NCBI RefSeq assembly: GCF_052065835.1
Contig: NZ_JBQHTG010000005.1
Span: 1-59,386 of the forward strand
Direction: 5' to 3'
Origin: Laedolimicola sp934402125
GTDB lineage: Bacteria; Bacillota; Clostridia; Lachnospirales; Lachnospiraceae
Length of the DNA: 59,386 nt
Both the position numbers and the translations under genes were made by a program. Below are positions 26,612-35,834 of the stretch, piece by piece (within the stretch, counting starts at the first letter, position 1; every line of letters begins with the position of its first letter). Under the pieces are notes generated by a model. That model searched no databases, had not been told where the DNA came from, and saw nothing but the letters and a program-made list of their open reading frames with translations.

Positions 26612-27472
26612 TTACTTTTTACTTCTGCTTATTGCCTGAATTGCTTCTCCGTAATTCCGAATGATAACTTCTTTTCCCCGGCGCTTTTGGGGATCTGAAT
26701 TAATAGCCCGGCGCACGTCGATTTCTTCAATCAGGAAGCCCTCGTACAATTCCCGGATCAGCTCTGTGTTATGATTGGTCAGCATACAAAATACGCCTTT
26801 CTCCGTCAGCTGCCGGAATAAGGCCGCCAGACGGCGATGCTCCTCCTCCGTAAATCCCTCTTTGGTATAGGAATCAAAGGAGGTGGGGTTCAACGGCGCG
26901 TAGGGACTATCAAAATAAACGAAATCCCCTTCCTTTACATCGGAAAGCGCCTCTTCAAAATCCTGACAGGTAATGGTCACAGATTTCAGATATGCAGAAA
27001 TCGCCTTGATATTTTCCATATCCATGGAGCGCACCGACTGCTTCTGGTTCCAGGGCACGTTAAATTCCCCCCGGGCGTTTACCCGGTACAGACCGTTAAA
27101 GCAATGCTTATTCAGATATATAAATAACGCGGCCATCTCCGTATCATAGGAACCGCCAAGACGCTTCTCATTATAACGGCTGCGCATTTCATAATAAAAT
27201 TCCCGGGTGCAGGTAACCTTATCCAACTCCATCAGCCTTTCCAGAATGGCGTCCAGGTGATCACGAATCACCCTGTAAGTGTGAACCAGCTCCTGATTGA
27301 TATCATTCATATGGGCTCCTTCCGGAGCCAGGGAAAGCACCAGCGCTCCCCCGCCTGCAAAGGGCTCATAATACGTATTATACGTTTCCGGCATACGGAT
27401 ATAGAGCTGCTCCAGCATCTGCCGCTTGCCTCCGGCCCATTTTACAAACGGAACCATGGTTGTCCTATTCAT
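26612..27472 (-). CDS. Dam-family DNA adenine N6-methyltransferase
   Basis: A 286-residue D12-class methylase. The FxGxG region is PFVKWAGGKRQMLEQL and YYEPFAGGGALVLSL; the catalytic motif is YFDSPYAPLNPTSFDSY, that is DSPY where most relatives have DPPY. The enzyme methylates adenine in a short palindrome, typically GATC. No restriction endonuclease lies beside it, so it looks like an orphan regulatory methylase or part of a lost system. It follows greA by 51 bases. Confidence 0.85.
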   Translation of the reverse strand: MNRTTMVPFVKWAGGKRQMLEQLYIRMPETYNTYYEPFAGGGALVLSLAPEGAHMNDINQELVHTYRVIRDHLDAILERLMELDKVTCTREFYYEMRSRYNEKRLGGSYDTEMAALFIYLNKHCFNGLYRVNARGEFNVPWNQKQSVRSMDMENIKAISAYLKSVTITCQDFEEALSDVKEGDFVYFDSPYAPLNPTSFDSYTKEGFTEEEHRRLAALFRQLTEKGVFCMLTNHNTELIRELYEGFLIEEIDVRRAINSDPQKRRGKEVIIRNYGEAIQAISRSKK

Positions 27473-27523
27473 AACCTATCCCCATTTTTCTTTGTATTTT
27501 ATCAACTGCGTAAGAGCCGGCCG

Positions 27524-28021
27524 TCAGAATTTCCGGATCCCTTCGTCCTCGCCTCCGTCTTTGTCAATGGAACGAATCTGTACCTCATAACCGCCGTTTC
27601 CCACCTGTACGTGAACCCGGTCACCCACTTTATGACCCAGAAGCGCTTTTCCCAGCGGCGACTCAATGCTGATACGGCCCTCCAGGGAATTTCCCCGGAT
27701 AGAAGTGACGATTTTCACTTCTTCCGTTTCGTCCTCGTCTTCATAGTATAGCACAACCTTTGTATCCATGCCTACCTCGTCTGCGCCGGAATGATCTTCT
27801 ATCACCCGAGCGGTCTTCAGCATTCTCTCCAGATAGCGAATCCGACTTTCATTCTGGTTCTTATCCTTCTTCGCTGCGTAATACTCGAAATTTTCACTCA
27901 AATCTCCATGGGCACGCGCTTCCTTGACTGCCTCAATCGCTTCCTTTCGCACCACCAGCTTCCGGTGTTCTATCTCCTGCTGGATTTTTTCCACATCCTG
28001 TTTTGTCAGCTGTTCTCGCAT
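27524..28021 (-). CDS. greA: GreA/GreB family transcript cleavage factor
   Basis: A 165-residue protein with the coiled-coil N-terminus tipped by AHGDLSENFEYYAAKK, which holds the acidic pair that promotes RNA cleavage by backtracked polymerase. The C-terminal FKBP-like domain ends in SPLGKALLGHKVGDRVHVQV. The ATG at 28021 is preferred: it comes one base after the DUF4317 stop and fits the family; the longer frame overlaps the upstream gene. Confidence 0.92.
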   Translation of the reverse strand: MREQLTKQDVEKIQQEIEHRKLVVRKEAIEAVKEARAHGDLSENFEYYAAKKDKNQNESRIRYLERMLKTARVIEDHSGADEVGMDTKVVLYYEDEDETEEVKIVTSIRGNSLEGRISIESPLGKALLGHKVGDRVHVQVGNGGYEVQIRSIDKDGGEDEGIRKF

Positions 28022-28022
28022 T

Positions 28023-29180
28023 CTATTCCCAACCTTCCTCTTCCTGTCCGGAACGTCCCATCGTAAGGACAGAGATTCCATTTACCTCCACCCGGTCATC
28101 TACCGGAATCACCAGACATTTTCTTCCGTTGATGATCCGTGTCTCCACCAGATCCGCACGCTCCGGATTTACCTGAATCACCACGTCAGGCGCCTTAATC
28201 TCAAATTTTCGCGTATTCATCACATTGGAAGCCAGAAATTCCGTATTGGCTCCCACCGATTCCTCATAGCGTTCCTCAAGCTCTTCCATTTTCTCTGCCT
28301 TCACGCCGCTTTCCGCAAAGAGATGCTTTACTTCGGCCTTACTTAGCACCAGAGGCTCCGGCTCATCCTTCTTTTCCTCCGCCATCTCATATAGCTTCTC
28401 ATGGATATTCCGGACTGCCTCGTAATCGCACTCCTCACCCAGGGTTTCCTCAATCATAGCGTTGAAGGTATCCTTCTGATCCGCGGCAGTCAATGGCGTA
28501 CCGCAGCCAAACATTCCCTCTACAAAGTCGTCCTTCAATTCTTCCGCATTCTTGGAATAGTAAAGCATGCTGTGCAGATCTGTACTGCGATCCTGAAATG
28601 CCGGGAACAGAAAGCCCGCCATGGGAAGCTCTACCAGCCAGTCCCTTACCCTGGAACCAAAGCGGTTACTCTCCGCGTCATAGCTTAAGCCTGCCTTGTC
28701 CAGATTTACCGGACAGATGGTACAAAGCAGATACTCGTACACCTCGTCAGAAGCATCAAACATCTCCTCATTGTCTGAGGACTTGCCCGGCACGTCATAC
28801 ATGCCGTGTACCAGTAAAATCAGGTAATTCTCTCCATATTCATAGTTTTCTATGATCTTGTCATAGAACTGCTCCAGAAGTACATCGTCCTTCAACTTGC
28901 TATCCCGAAGCTTCCGTAAAAACTCCTGCTGCCCGCCTTCCAGCTCCGTTTCCAGCGGAAACTCCAGATTTACCAGATTTTTTCCCACCGTACCGGACAG
29001 GCTCTTTCTGAAAATTTCAAAATATTTAAAGCATTCTTCCTCGGACTGGGAAAGAAACGCCTCTTTCATCTCGCTCTTTTTATTCTTCTCTCCATCCACA
29101 TAACAGGCGCAGAGTCTGGTCAGCGCACAGTTCTGAGGCGTAAACTGCTTCTTTATCTCCGCAATTTCTTTTTTATTCAT
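28023..29180 (-). CDS. DUF4317 family protein
   Basis: A 385-residue soluble acidic protein of unknown function, typical of Clostridia, beginning MNKKEIAEIKKQFTPQNCAL. The ATG at 29180 has GAAGGA at good distance; an upstream GTG four codons earlier has its site too close. A conserved LVHGMYDVPGK stretch lies near residue 127. It lies 31 bases after the translation GTPase fusion and one base before greA, so its role may be in transcription or translation stress. That is context only. Confidence 0.8.
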   Translation of the reverse strand: MNKKEIAEIKKQFTPQNCALTRLCACYVDGEKNKKSEMKEAFLSQSEEECFKYFEIFRKSLSGTVGKNLVNLEFPLETELEGGQQEFLRKLRDSKLKDDVLLEQFYDKIIENYEYGENYLILLVHGMYDVPGKSSDNEEMFDASDEVYEYLLCTICPVNLDKAGLSYDAESNRFGSRVRDWLVELPMAGFLFPAFQDRSTDLHSMLYYSKNAEELKDDFVEGMFGCGTPLTAADQKDTFNAMIEETLGEECDYEAVRNIHEKLYEMAEEKKDEPEPLVLSKAEVKHLFAESGVKAEKMEELEERYEESVGANTEFLASNVMNTRKFEIKAPDVVIQVNPERADLVETRIINGRKCLVIPVDDRVEVNGISVLTMGRSGQEEEGWE

Positions 29181-29211
29181 GTAATCCTTCACTCCTGAAT
29201 TTGATTTTCTC

Positions 29212-31881
29212 TCATTCTTCTGCTGACATCATTTCTTCTATCCAGCCGCGGACCTCGTCAGACAGATTTTCAAACAGATAATTCTTTGCGCCCACCGGCT
29301 TCTGCTCCAGACTTTCCCGAAGCTCGTTTCCGGTCAGCTCCACCAGCTCCCGAATACCCGAGGCAGAAAGCCTTGCCGCGCCCTGTCCCATAATAATCAC
29401 CTGCTCCAGGCCGTCGGAGGTAGCTACCGTCACCTGATATTTTCTTCCTATTTCATGAACCGTCTTCTCAATATACTGGTCCGCCGTCTCAGCTTCTTTT
29501 GTATACACCACATGAATATTATGGTACCGAAAAATTTCCCGGGTTCCTCCTTCTACACGATAAGCATCAAAGACCAGAATCAGCGTACAGCCCAAAGCTC
29601 CCTGCAGATTGCAGAGAATATCCATCAGCTTTCCCCGGGCAGACTCCAGATTCACTTCGGAAAGCGCCTTCAGATCCTCCCAGGCAAAGATAATATTATA
29701 GCCGTCCACCAGAAGATATTCCTTTTCCTTCTTCCGGAACCTGATTTCCCGGATTCCTTCCTCGTCCGATTCCTTCCGGAAGCTTCGTTCCACACGACCT
29801 ACGCCCTGACGGTCACGCCGGATCGGCCCATAGGTACGTTCGAATATCTCGTCCAGTTCCTTCGGATCTGCTGCCCCCAGAGAAGACCGGCTTCGTCTGG
29901 CAGTCTCAAGCCCCACTTCCCCCGAATCCTTCTTCGGCCGTAGAACGCCATCCACCTGCATATAGGAAAAAACCTGATTCCATGGTACATAAAAGCCTGC
30001 GCCATGGGCACAGAACACCGATCCAGTGGGATTCTGGACGTCCGCTTCCGAATCATAGCCTGCGGCAGCAATGATCTCCTCCGCATTGCCGCAGGGGCCA
30101 TAGCCCTTAAGCGCACAGGACAGCTGCCCCTCGCCTCTGGTATAGGCAGTCACCTCTGCCGCGTAGCCCTGCATCCGCGATACGGGAGCAGTTCCGGACA
30201 GTACCATGCGCCCGTTCTCATTCTCCGGTTCTGAAAACGTACCGGACATCTTCTGAATATCTGTCATAGCCCGGCCCAACTTGTCTGCCGGAACAGTCAG
30301 CCGGAACTCGTAAAACGGCTCCAGAAGCACGCTTTTTGCCTGCTTCAGGCCCTGACGCACCGCCCGGTAGGTGGCCTGTCGGAAATCGCCGCCTTCCGTA
30401 TGCTTGGCATGGGCTCTTCCGGCTGCCAGAGAAATCTTCATATCGGTAATCTCCGCTCCGATCAATACCCCAGGATGGCTCCGTTCTGAAAGATGGGTCA
30501 GGATCAGCCGCTGCCAGTTGCGATCCAACACGTCTTCGCTGCAGCAGCTGTCAAATACCAGTCCGCTTCCCGGCTCTCCGGGCTCCAGAAGCAGATGTAC
30601 CTCCGCGTAATGGCGCAGCGGTTCAAAATGTCCTACACCCTCTACGGTGTCTTCAATCGTTTCCTTGTATACAATACTGCCTGCTCCAAACTCTACCGGA
30701 ACGCCGAAGCGTTCCTGCATCAGGCTCTTCAGAATCTCTATCTGTACCTCGCCCATCACACGCACATGAATCTCTGAAAGCTCTTCCCTCCAGACCACAT
30801 GCAGCTCCGGAAGCTCTTCCTCCAGACGGCGCAGCTTCTGCAAAAGCTCATGAAGATTACAGCCTTCCGGCGGCAGCAGCTGATAAGTCAGAACCGGCTC
30901 CAGCGCCGGTACCGGTCCCCGTTCTTCCGCTCCCAGGCCTTCCCCTGCCCAGGTACGGGAAAGCCCTGTTACTGCGCAGACCGTCCCTGCTGGGGCTTCC
31001 TGCACTGCTTCATAGCTGTTGCCGGAATAAAGACGAATCTGATCCGCCTTTTCTTCCCAGGATTCTCCGTCCTGCTCTCCGCTGATCAACTGCTTGACTT
31101 TCAGACTTCCCCCTGTTACCTTCAGATAACTCAGTCGGTTGCCCTGCTCGTCCCGGCCAATCTTGTATACACGCGCGCCGAATTCTGCCGGATATATATG
31201 CGGTTCCATATAAAGCGCCATGGCGTCCAGGAATTCCTGCACGCCTTCATCTTTCAGAGCGGATCCAAAATAACAGGGGTAAAGCTGCCGCTCCTTTATC
31301 TTATGAGCGATACTTTCTGTACTTAATGTTCCCTGCTCCAGAAACTCTTCCAGCAAAGTCTCATCGCAGACTGCCGCATCCTCCCAGATATCCGCCTCTG
31401 CACGATCCGCCGTAAAATCCACGCAGCGTCCGTCCAGAGCGTCCTTCAACTCTGCCAGGAGCGCCGCCCGATCCGTTCCGGGCTGATCCATTTTATTCAC
31501 AAATAAGAAAACCGGAATCCGGTACTGCTTCAGAAGCTTCCACAGCGTCCTCACATGAGCCTGCACGCCGTCCGCGCCGTTAATTACCAGAATGGCGTAG
31601 TCCAGCACCCAGAGGGTGCGTTCCATCTCTGCGGAAAAATCCACATGCCCCGGCGTATCTAAGAGCGCTGCTTTCCAGTCTCCCAGCTGCAGCTGGGCCT
31701 GGCTTGCAAAAATCGTAATACCTCTGGCCCGCTCCAGACTGTGGGTATCCATATGGGCGTCGCCATGATCCACGCGGCCCGCCTTCCGAATGGCGCCGCA
31801 CCGGTAAAGCATGGCTTCCGCCAAAGTTGTCTTTCCTGCGTCCACATGGGCCAGGATTCCAATTGTCGTTCTCTTTTCCAT
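29212..31881 (-). CDS. TetM-like ribosome-binding GTPase fused to a Rae1/YacP-type NYN nuclease domain
   Basis: An 889-residue fusion. Residues 1 to about 640 are an EF-G/TetM-type translational GTPase: G1 is GILAHVDAGKTTLAEAML (Lys17), G3 DTPGHVDF, G4 NKMDQPG; domains II-V follow, including the domain IV region that in TetM displaces tetracycline. Residues 722-889 are a NYN/PIN-like domain starting YLLVDGYNIIFAWEDL, with further acidic motifs VFDAYRVEG, ETADQYIE and ATSDGLEQ. This matches B. subtilis Rae1 (YacP), a ribosome-associated A-site mRNA endonuclease. The ATG at 31881 is chosen at the GTPase consensus start. It begins an operon with DUF4317 and greA. Real tetracycline resistance should not be assumed. 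Confidence 0.9.
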   Translation of the reverse strand: MEKRTTIGILAHVDAGKTTLAEAMLYRCGAIRKAGRVDHGDAHMDTHSLERARGITIFASQAQLQLGDWKAALLDTPGHVDFSAEMERTLWVLDYAILVINGADGVQAHVRTLWKLLKQYRIPVFLFVNKMDQPGTDRAALLAELKDALDGRCVDFTADRAEADIWEDAAVCDETLLEEFLEQGTLSTESIAHKIKERQLYPCYFGSALKDEGVQEFLDAMALYMEPHIYPAEFGARVYKIGRDEQGNRLSYLKVTGGSLKVKQLISGEQDGESWEEKADQIRLYSGNSYEAVQEAPAGTVCAVTGLSRTWAGEGLGAEERGPVPALEPVLTYQLLPPEGCNLHELLQKLRRLEEELPELHVVWREELSEIHVRVMGEVQIEILKSLMQERFGVPVEFGAGSIVYKETIEDTVEGVGHFEPLRHYAEVHLLLEPGEPGSGLVFDSCCSEDVLDRNWQRLILTHLSERSHPGVLIGAEITDMKISLAAGRAHAKHTEGGDFRQATYRAVRQGLKQAKSVLLEPFYEFRLTVPADKLGRAMTDIQKMSGTFSEPENENGRMVLSGTAPVSRMQGYAAEVTAYTRGEGQLSCALKGYGPCGNAEEIIAAAGYDSEADVQNPTGSVFCAHGAGFYVPWNQVFSYMQVDGVLRPKKDSGEVGLETARRSRSSLGAADPKELDEIFERTYGPIRRDRQGVGRVERSFRKESDEEGIREIRFRKKEKEYLLVDGYNIIFAWEDLKALSEVNLESARGKLMDILCNLQGALGCTLILVFDAYRVEGGTREIFRYHNIHVVYTKEAETADQYIEKTVHEIGRKYQVTVATSDGLEQVIIMGQGAARLSASGIRELVELTGNELRESLEQKPVGAKNYLFENLSDEVRGWIEEMMSAEE

Positions 31882-31940
31882 ATATTCAAACCTCGGATTC
31901 CATTCTAACACAAAATGTGTGTTCGGGAAAGAGATTTCTT

Positions 31941-32720
31941 TTATCTGACCAATGCCCTCGCTTCTCTCAGCTTTATGCAATAATGCGAGTATGTAAACTG
32001 CGTCAGCAGCCAGATAACGGATACTACTACCACCGCAAACATCCCTGTATCAAAATACAAATTTGCTACCATCGTTCCCACCAGCAGAACCGGAATCGTC
32101 CGATTCACCATCATATAGGCCTTATAAGCACTCTGGTATATAATCTCTTTTTCCGCTTCATCACAGCTCTCCAACCACTGCTCCTGGAACTTCAGTGAAG
32201 ACGGTTCTCCCTTTTTCTCCGGATGGGTCTTCTGAATCAGCTTCACATAGCGAATCTGCCAGAAATATTCATAGAGAAAGCAGGCAACGAAAATCATACA
32301 GGCAGCTAAAAGCCTGTATGCATGACCATCAGCTGTGATATATTTCATGGAATAGCCAAAGGTCAGAATCAAAATACAAAGTATCTGGGACAGCACATTC
32401 ACATTCATGCCGAAAGCGCCTTCCTTCTCCTCCTCATACTCCAACCGGTCGCATTCCTCGTCCTCTGCCGTCTGTTGCTTTTCACATATTGTCTTCAGTC
32501 TCCGGTAACTTCCCTCCTCCAGAATCACAGATCCTGCAAAAATAATTCCCAGAAGCGGTGCCATCATGTTTTGGATCAGCACAGAGATTTCTGTCAGATA
32601 CAATCCGATTCCATGCGTTTTCGCTGCCATACAAAGGCCTCCGGAAATGCCGCCCAGCACTCCGCCAACTACCATAATCTTCAAAGCTCTTTTATAGCTA
32701 TTCGTTTTCTTCTCTTTCAT
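31941..32720 (-). CDS. DUF3169 family membrane protein
   Basis: A 259-residue protein with two N-terminal membrane segments (ALKIMVVGGVLGGISGGLCM, then one near residues 40-60), a charged loop, two central segments and two C-terminal ones. It matches DUF3169, a family nearly always next to a small XRE repressor. The ATG at 32720 has GAGGAGG nine bases upstream and overlaps the XRE gene end by 23 bases. Function unknown; possibly a membrane partner sensed by the regulator. Confidence 0.78.
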   Translation of the reverse strand: MKEKKTNSYKRALKIMVVGGVLGGISGGLCMAAKTHGIGLYLTEISVLIQNMMAPLLGIIFAGSVILEEGSYRRLKTICEKQQTAEDEECDRLEYEEEKEGAFGMNVNVLSQILCILILTFGYSMKYITADGHAYRLLAACMIFVACFLYEYFWQIRYVKLIQKTHPEKKGEPSSLKFQEQWLESCDEAEKEIIYQSAYKAYMMVNRTIPVLLVGTMVANLYFDTGMFAVVVVSVIWLLTQFTYSHYCIKLREARALVR

Positions 32721-32928
32721 CTTCCCCATCCTCCTCATACCGGAAAATATCCTCTACCTGTACCTCGCAAATCATCGCCAGCTTCAAAGCTAATGTCACC
32801 GACGGCGAGTAATCGCCCCGTTCAATCAGACTGATCGTCTGCCGGGATACGCCCGCCTTCTTTCCCAGCTCCGTCTGATTCATATTCAGCCGGGAACGGT
32901 ATTCCTTTAAACGATTTAATAACGGCAT
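32698..32928 (-). CDS. XRE/Cro-type HTH regulator
   Basis: A 76-residue DNA-binding protein, MPLLNRLKEYRSRLNMNQTE, with HTH LGKKAGVSRQTISLIERGDY and an acidic tail. The ATG at 32928 has AAAGGAG upstream. It probably represses its own promoter, since TTGACAA-type inverted repeats cover it. It is translationally linked to the DUF3169 gene. Confidence 0.9.
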   Translation of the reverse strand: MPLLNRLKEYRSRLNMNQTELGKKAGVSRQTISLIERGDYSPSVTLALKLAMICEVQVEDIFRYEEDGEDEREENE

Positions 32929-32950
32929 AATGTTCAGTTCTCCTTTGTAT

Positions 32951-33017
32951 TTGACAACTTTTCTTGTCATTATTATCATAGCATTGACAAGTATAGTTGT
33001 CAATACAGTTTGACAAG
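32951..33017. promoter_or_regulatory. operator of the XRE regulator, repeated TTGACAA half-sites
   Basis: A perfect inverted repeat TTGACAA/TTGTCAA (32984-32990, 32997-33003) has a six-base centre. A second, slightly weaker pair lies at 32951-32957 and 32963-32969, and a further half-site TTGACAAG at 33010-33017. The sites bracket the promoter. Confidence 0.75.
32975..33003 (-). promoter_or_regulatory. sigma-A promoter of the XRE-DUF3169 operon
   Basis: TTGACA (32998-33003), 17 bases, TATGAT (32975-32980) on the minus strand. The -35 box is one arm of the operator palindrome, so repressor and polymerase would exclude each other. Confidence 0.8.
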
Positions 33018-33108
33018 TTTTATTCCCCCTCTACGTAAATAGGAATCTTCCAGAAAATTCTACCCATTTTCCGAAAGATTCCTATTTTGTATGATATCTA
33101 TATTCTAT

Positions 33109-34662
33109 TTACAGTGTTTTCGTGGTCCATTTACTCATGTCCCACACTTCTCCCACCACATCCTGATAGAATTCCGGCTCGTGGCAAATCAGCAGAATGC
33201 TTCCTTTATATTCCTTCAGCGCCCGCTTCAGTTCCTCCTTGGCGTCCACATCCAGGTGGTTCGTAGGCTCGTCCAGAAGAAGGAAATTCGTATCCCGGTT
33301 AATGAGCTTACAGAGACGGACCTTTGCCTGCTCACCACCGCTTAAGACGCGCACCTGGCTTTCGATATGCTTGGTAGTCAGGCCGCATTTTGCCAGGGCG
33401 GCACGTATTTCCTGCTGATTATAAGACGGAAATTCATTCCATATCTCATCAATACAGGTGGTCTTATTATCGCCCTTCACTTCCTGCTCAAAATAGCCCA
33501 GCTGCAGATTTTCCCCCAGATCACAGCTTCCGGACAGGGAAGGAATCAGGCCCAGAATACTTTTCAGAAGCGTCGTCTTACCAATGCCGTTGGTTCCCAC
33601 CAACGCTATCTTCTGTCCGCGCTCCATGCTGAAATTCAGCGGTTTGGACAGCGGTTCCGTATAACCGATAACCAGATCCTTTGTTTCAAAAAGTATTTTG
33701 CCCGGCGTCCGGCCATAACGGAAGTTAAATTCCGGCTTCGGCTTCTCTGCTGCCAGCTCGATGACGTCCATTTTATCTAGCTTCTTCTGCCGGGACATGG
33801 CCATATTCCGGGTGGAAACCCGGGCCTTGTTGCGGGCTACAAAATCCTTCAGCTCACTGATTTCCTGCTGCTGACGACGGTAAGCCGCCTCCAGCTGCGC
33901 TTTTTTGACTGCATAGACCTCCTCAAAATGGTCATAGTCTCCTACATAGCGGTTCAGCTCCTGATTTTCCATATGATAAATGATATTCACTACTTCATTC
34001 ATAAAGGGAACGTCATGGGAAATCAGAATAAACGCGTTTTCATAATCCAGCAGATATCGCTTCAGCCAGCCGATATGTTCCTCATCGAGATAGTTCGTAG
34101 GCTCGTCCAGAAGCAGGATATCCGGCTTCTCCAGGAGTAGCTTTGCCAGCAAAACCTTGGTTCTCTGACCGCCGCTCAAATCCGTCACGTCCCGTTCCAG
34201 TCCCAAATCCAGTAGTCCCAGCGCCCTCGCCACTTCTTCTACTTTAGCGTCGATGGTATAAAAATCATGCAGCGTCAGCTCGTCCTGAATGGTGCCCAGT
34301 TCTTCCATCAGCGCCTCCATATCGTCTCCGGCTTCTCCCAGCATATCGCAGATTTCATTCATGCGCTGTTCCTTCTGCAAAAGCGGATCAAAGGCTGACT
34401 TCAGCACCTCCCCGACGGTCATTCCCTTCTCCAGCACCGCGTGCTGATCCAGATAACCCGCATGGACATTTTTTGCCCATTCCACTTTTCCCTCATCGGG
34501 CATCAGTTTTCCGGTCACAATACTCATAAACGTGGATTTTCCCTCGCCATTGGCTCCCACCAGGCCGATATGCTCCCCCTTCAGAAGGCGGAAGGATACG
34601 TCTGAAAAAATAGCCCGGTCTCCAAAGCCATGGGTTAAGTGCTCTACATTTAAAATACTCAT
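33109..34662 (-). CDS. ABC-F family ATPase
   Basis: A 517-residue soluble protein with two ABC domains and no membrane part. Domain 1 has GANGEGKSTF, LSGGQRTKVLL and DEPTNYLD; domain 2 has GTNGIGKTTLL, LSGGEQAKVRL and DEPTNHLD. A charged linker (about residues 240-300) joins them. ABC-F proteins act at the ribosomal E site in translation control or antibiotic protection. Its overall form is nearer YkpA/YbiT housekeeping types than known resistance proteins. The start MSILNVEHLTHGFG is preceded by AGGGAG. Confidence 0.9.
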   Translation of the reverse strand: MSILNVEHLTHGFGDRAIFSDVSFRLLKGEHIGLVGANGEGKSTFMSIVTGKLMPDEGKVEWAKNVHAGYLDQHAVLEKGMTVGEVLKSAFDPLLQKEQRMNEICDMLGEAGDDMEALMEELGTIQDELTLHDFYTIDAKVEEVARALGLLDLGLERDVTDLSGGQRTKVLLAKLLLEKPDILLLDEPTNYLDEEHIGWLKRYLLDYENAFILISHDVPFMNEVVNIIYHMENQELNRYVGDYDHFEEVYAVKKAQLEAAYRRQQQEISELKDFVARNKARVSTRNMAMSRQKKLDKMDVIELAAEKPKPEFNFRYGRTPGKILFETKDLVIGYTEPLSKPLNFSMERGQKIALVGTNGIGKTTLLKSILGLIPSLSGSCDLGENLQLGYFEQEVKGDNKTTCIDEIWNEFPSYNQQEIRAALAKCGLTTKHIESQVRVLSGGEQAKVRLCKLINRDTNFLLLDEPTNHLDVDAKEELKRALKEYKGSILLICHEPEFYQDVVGEVWDMSKWTTKTL

Positions 34663-34718
34663 CTTATTCTCCCTGTATACCAATCATTCATTTCTTTTGT
34701 TACGCACATGTAACCCAT

Positions 34719-34747
34719 ATTTTATCGGCTTTTGCCCTTTTCGTCAA
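34719..34747 (-). promoter_or_regulatory. sigma-A promoter of the ABC-F gene
   Basis: TTGACG (34742-34747), 17 bases, TAAAAT (34719-34724) on the minus strand, about 57 bases before the start codon. Confidence 0.7.
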
Positions 34748-34790
34748 GAGCGGGGCTCATGATTCGTAATCTCTCAGCCAAAGCGGAAAT

Positions 34791-35042
34791 CTACCGAATC
34801 AGCCACTCTGCTTCCTCATAATCCTTTTTATGAACATAAATCTTATATTCATAAACATACTTTTGATCCAGCCCCAGACTACCTGTTCGGCCTCTCGATT
34901 TTCCCATAACAGCAGGGTTTTTCAGATTCGTTATTTTCACATCATATTGAATTCCATTTTTATCCAAAATGCTGCGCACTTCTCCCTGTCGCTTCATATC
35001 CATTGTAATGAGTAATTCTTTTCTATTGAAATATGTCAGCAT
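34791..35042 (-). CDS. small conserved protein, function unknown
   Basis: An 83-residue protein with alternating beta and alpha elements (VRSILDKNGIQYDVKITNLK, then YVYEYKIYVHKKDYEEAEWL). The pattern resembles small DUF2007-type putative signalling proteins, but the match is not certain. A strong GAGGGGAG precedes the ATG. It lies 18 bases after tag and probably shares its transcript. Confidence 0.6.
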   Translation of the reverse strand: MLTYFNRKELLITMDMKRQGEVRSILDKNGIQYDVKITNLKNPAVMGKSRGRTGSLGLDQKYVYEYKIYVHKKDYEEAEWLIR

Positions 35043-35060
35043 AAAACTCCCCTCATTTCA

Positions 35061-35627
35061 TTAACCGGAATATTTCTTTCTGCAAAAGCATTCCATCTCA
35101 TGCGACCAAATCACGCCAACGGCCTGCAGATATGCATAAACCACGGTGGTGCCCACAAATTTCATGCCGCGCTTCTTTAAGTCTTTGGAAATTACATCGG
35201 ACAATTCCGAGCTCGTTCTTCCTGTTTCCCGAATCACTTTGCCACCTGTCCAATGCCAGAGGTAATCCGAAAAACTACCGTGTTCCTCCTGAATTGCATG
35301 GAATACCTGTGCATTGGTAACGGCAGCCTGTATTTTCAGGCGATTGCGTATAATACGGGGATTGCTCCTCAGTGCTTCCAGCTTTTCCGCACTATAGGCG
35401 CAAACCTTCTCCACATCAAAGCCGTCAAAGGCTTCACGAAACGCAGCCTGCTTATTCAGGACACATTCCCAGGACAAACCTGCCTGAAAGCACTCCAATA
35501 TCAACATTTCAAAAAGCTTCCGGTCATCATGCACCGGAACACCCCATTCCTCGTCGTGATAACGGATGTACCGCTCGTTTTTCGGATTTGCCCAACGACA
35601 CCGCAGCTTTCCGTCTGCCCAATTCAT
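35061..35627 (-). CDS. tag: DNA-3-methyladenine glycosylase I (Tag)
   Basis: A 188-residue base-excision repair enzyme. The family N-terminus is CRWANPKNERYIRYHDEEWG (zinc Cys and His); catalytic and base-pocket residues lie in FEMLILECFQAGLSWECVL. The C-terminal zinc ligands are in VGVIWSHEMECFC. The ATG at 35627 is supported by AAAGG..GGGG upstream and by family alignment; a longer frame upstream has no similarity. Confidence 0.93.
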   Translation of the reverse strand: MNWADGKLRCRWANPKNERYIRYHDEEWGVPVHDDRKLFEMLILECFQAGLSWECVLNKQAAFREAFDGFDVEKVCAYSAEKLEALRSNPRIIRNRLKIQAAVTNAQVFHAIQEEHGSFSDYLWHWTGGKVIRETGRTSSELSDVISKDLKKRGMKFVGTTVVYAYLQAVGVIWSHEMECFCRKKYSG

Positions 35628-35834
35628 TCGTACCCCGCCTTTCCATTTTTGCGCTAATGACCAGAAATTCCTCCAAATCGAAACCTTTAAAAATTTCCAA
35701 AACACGCTCGTTACCTATCATTTACATATTACCATATACAACGTGGAAGATAAACGCCCGTTCTGATTTTTAGCCAAAAGTTATTTCTCATTTTAAGCAG
35801 CTTTCCGCGATTGAATAGCAGAGTAAAATCAGTT

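Noticed and set aside
29212..31881. Calling the TetM-like gene a tetracycline resistance determinant
   Set aside because: It has a fused nuclease domain, a chromosomal stress-gene context and no mobile signature, so resistance is not supported.
34663..34724. A short leader peptide before the ABC-F gene as an antibiotic attenuator
   Set aside because: The possible ATG directly follows the -10 box, upstream of the likely transcript start, and has no ribosome site.
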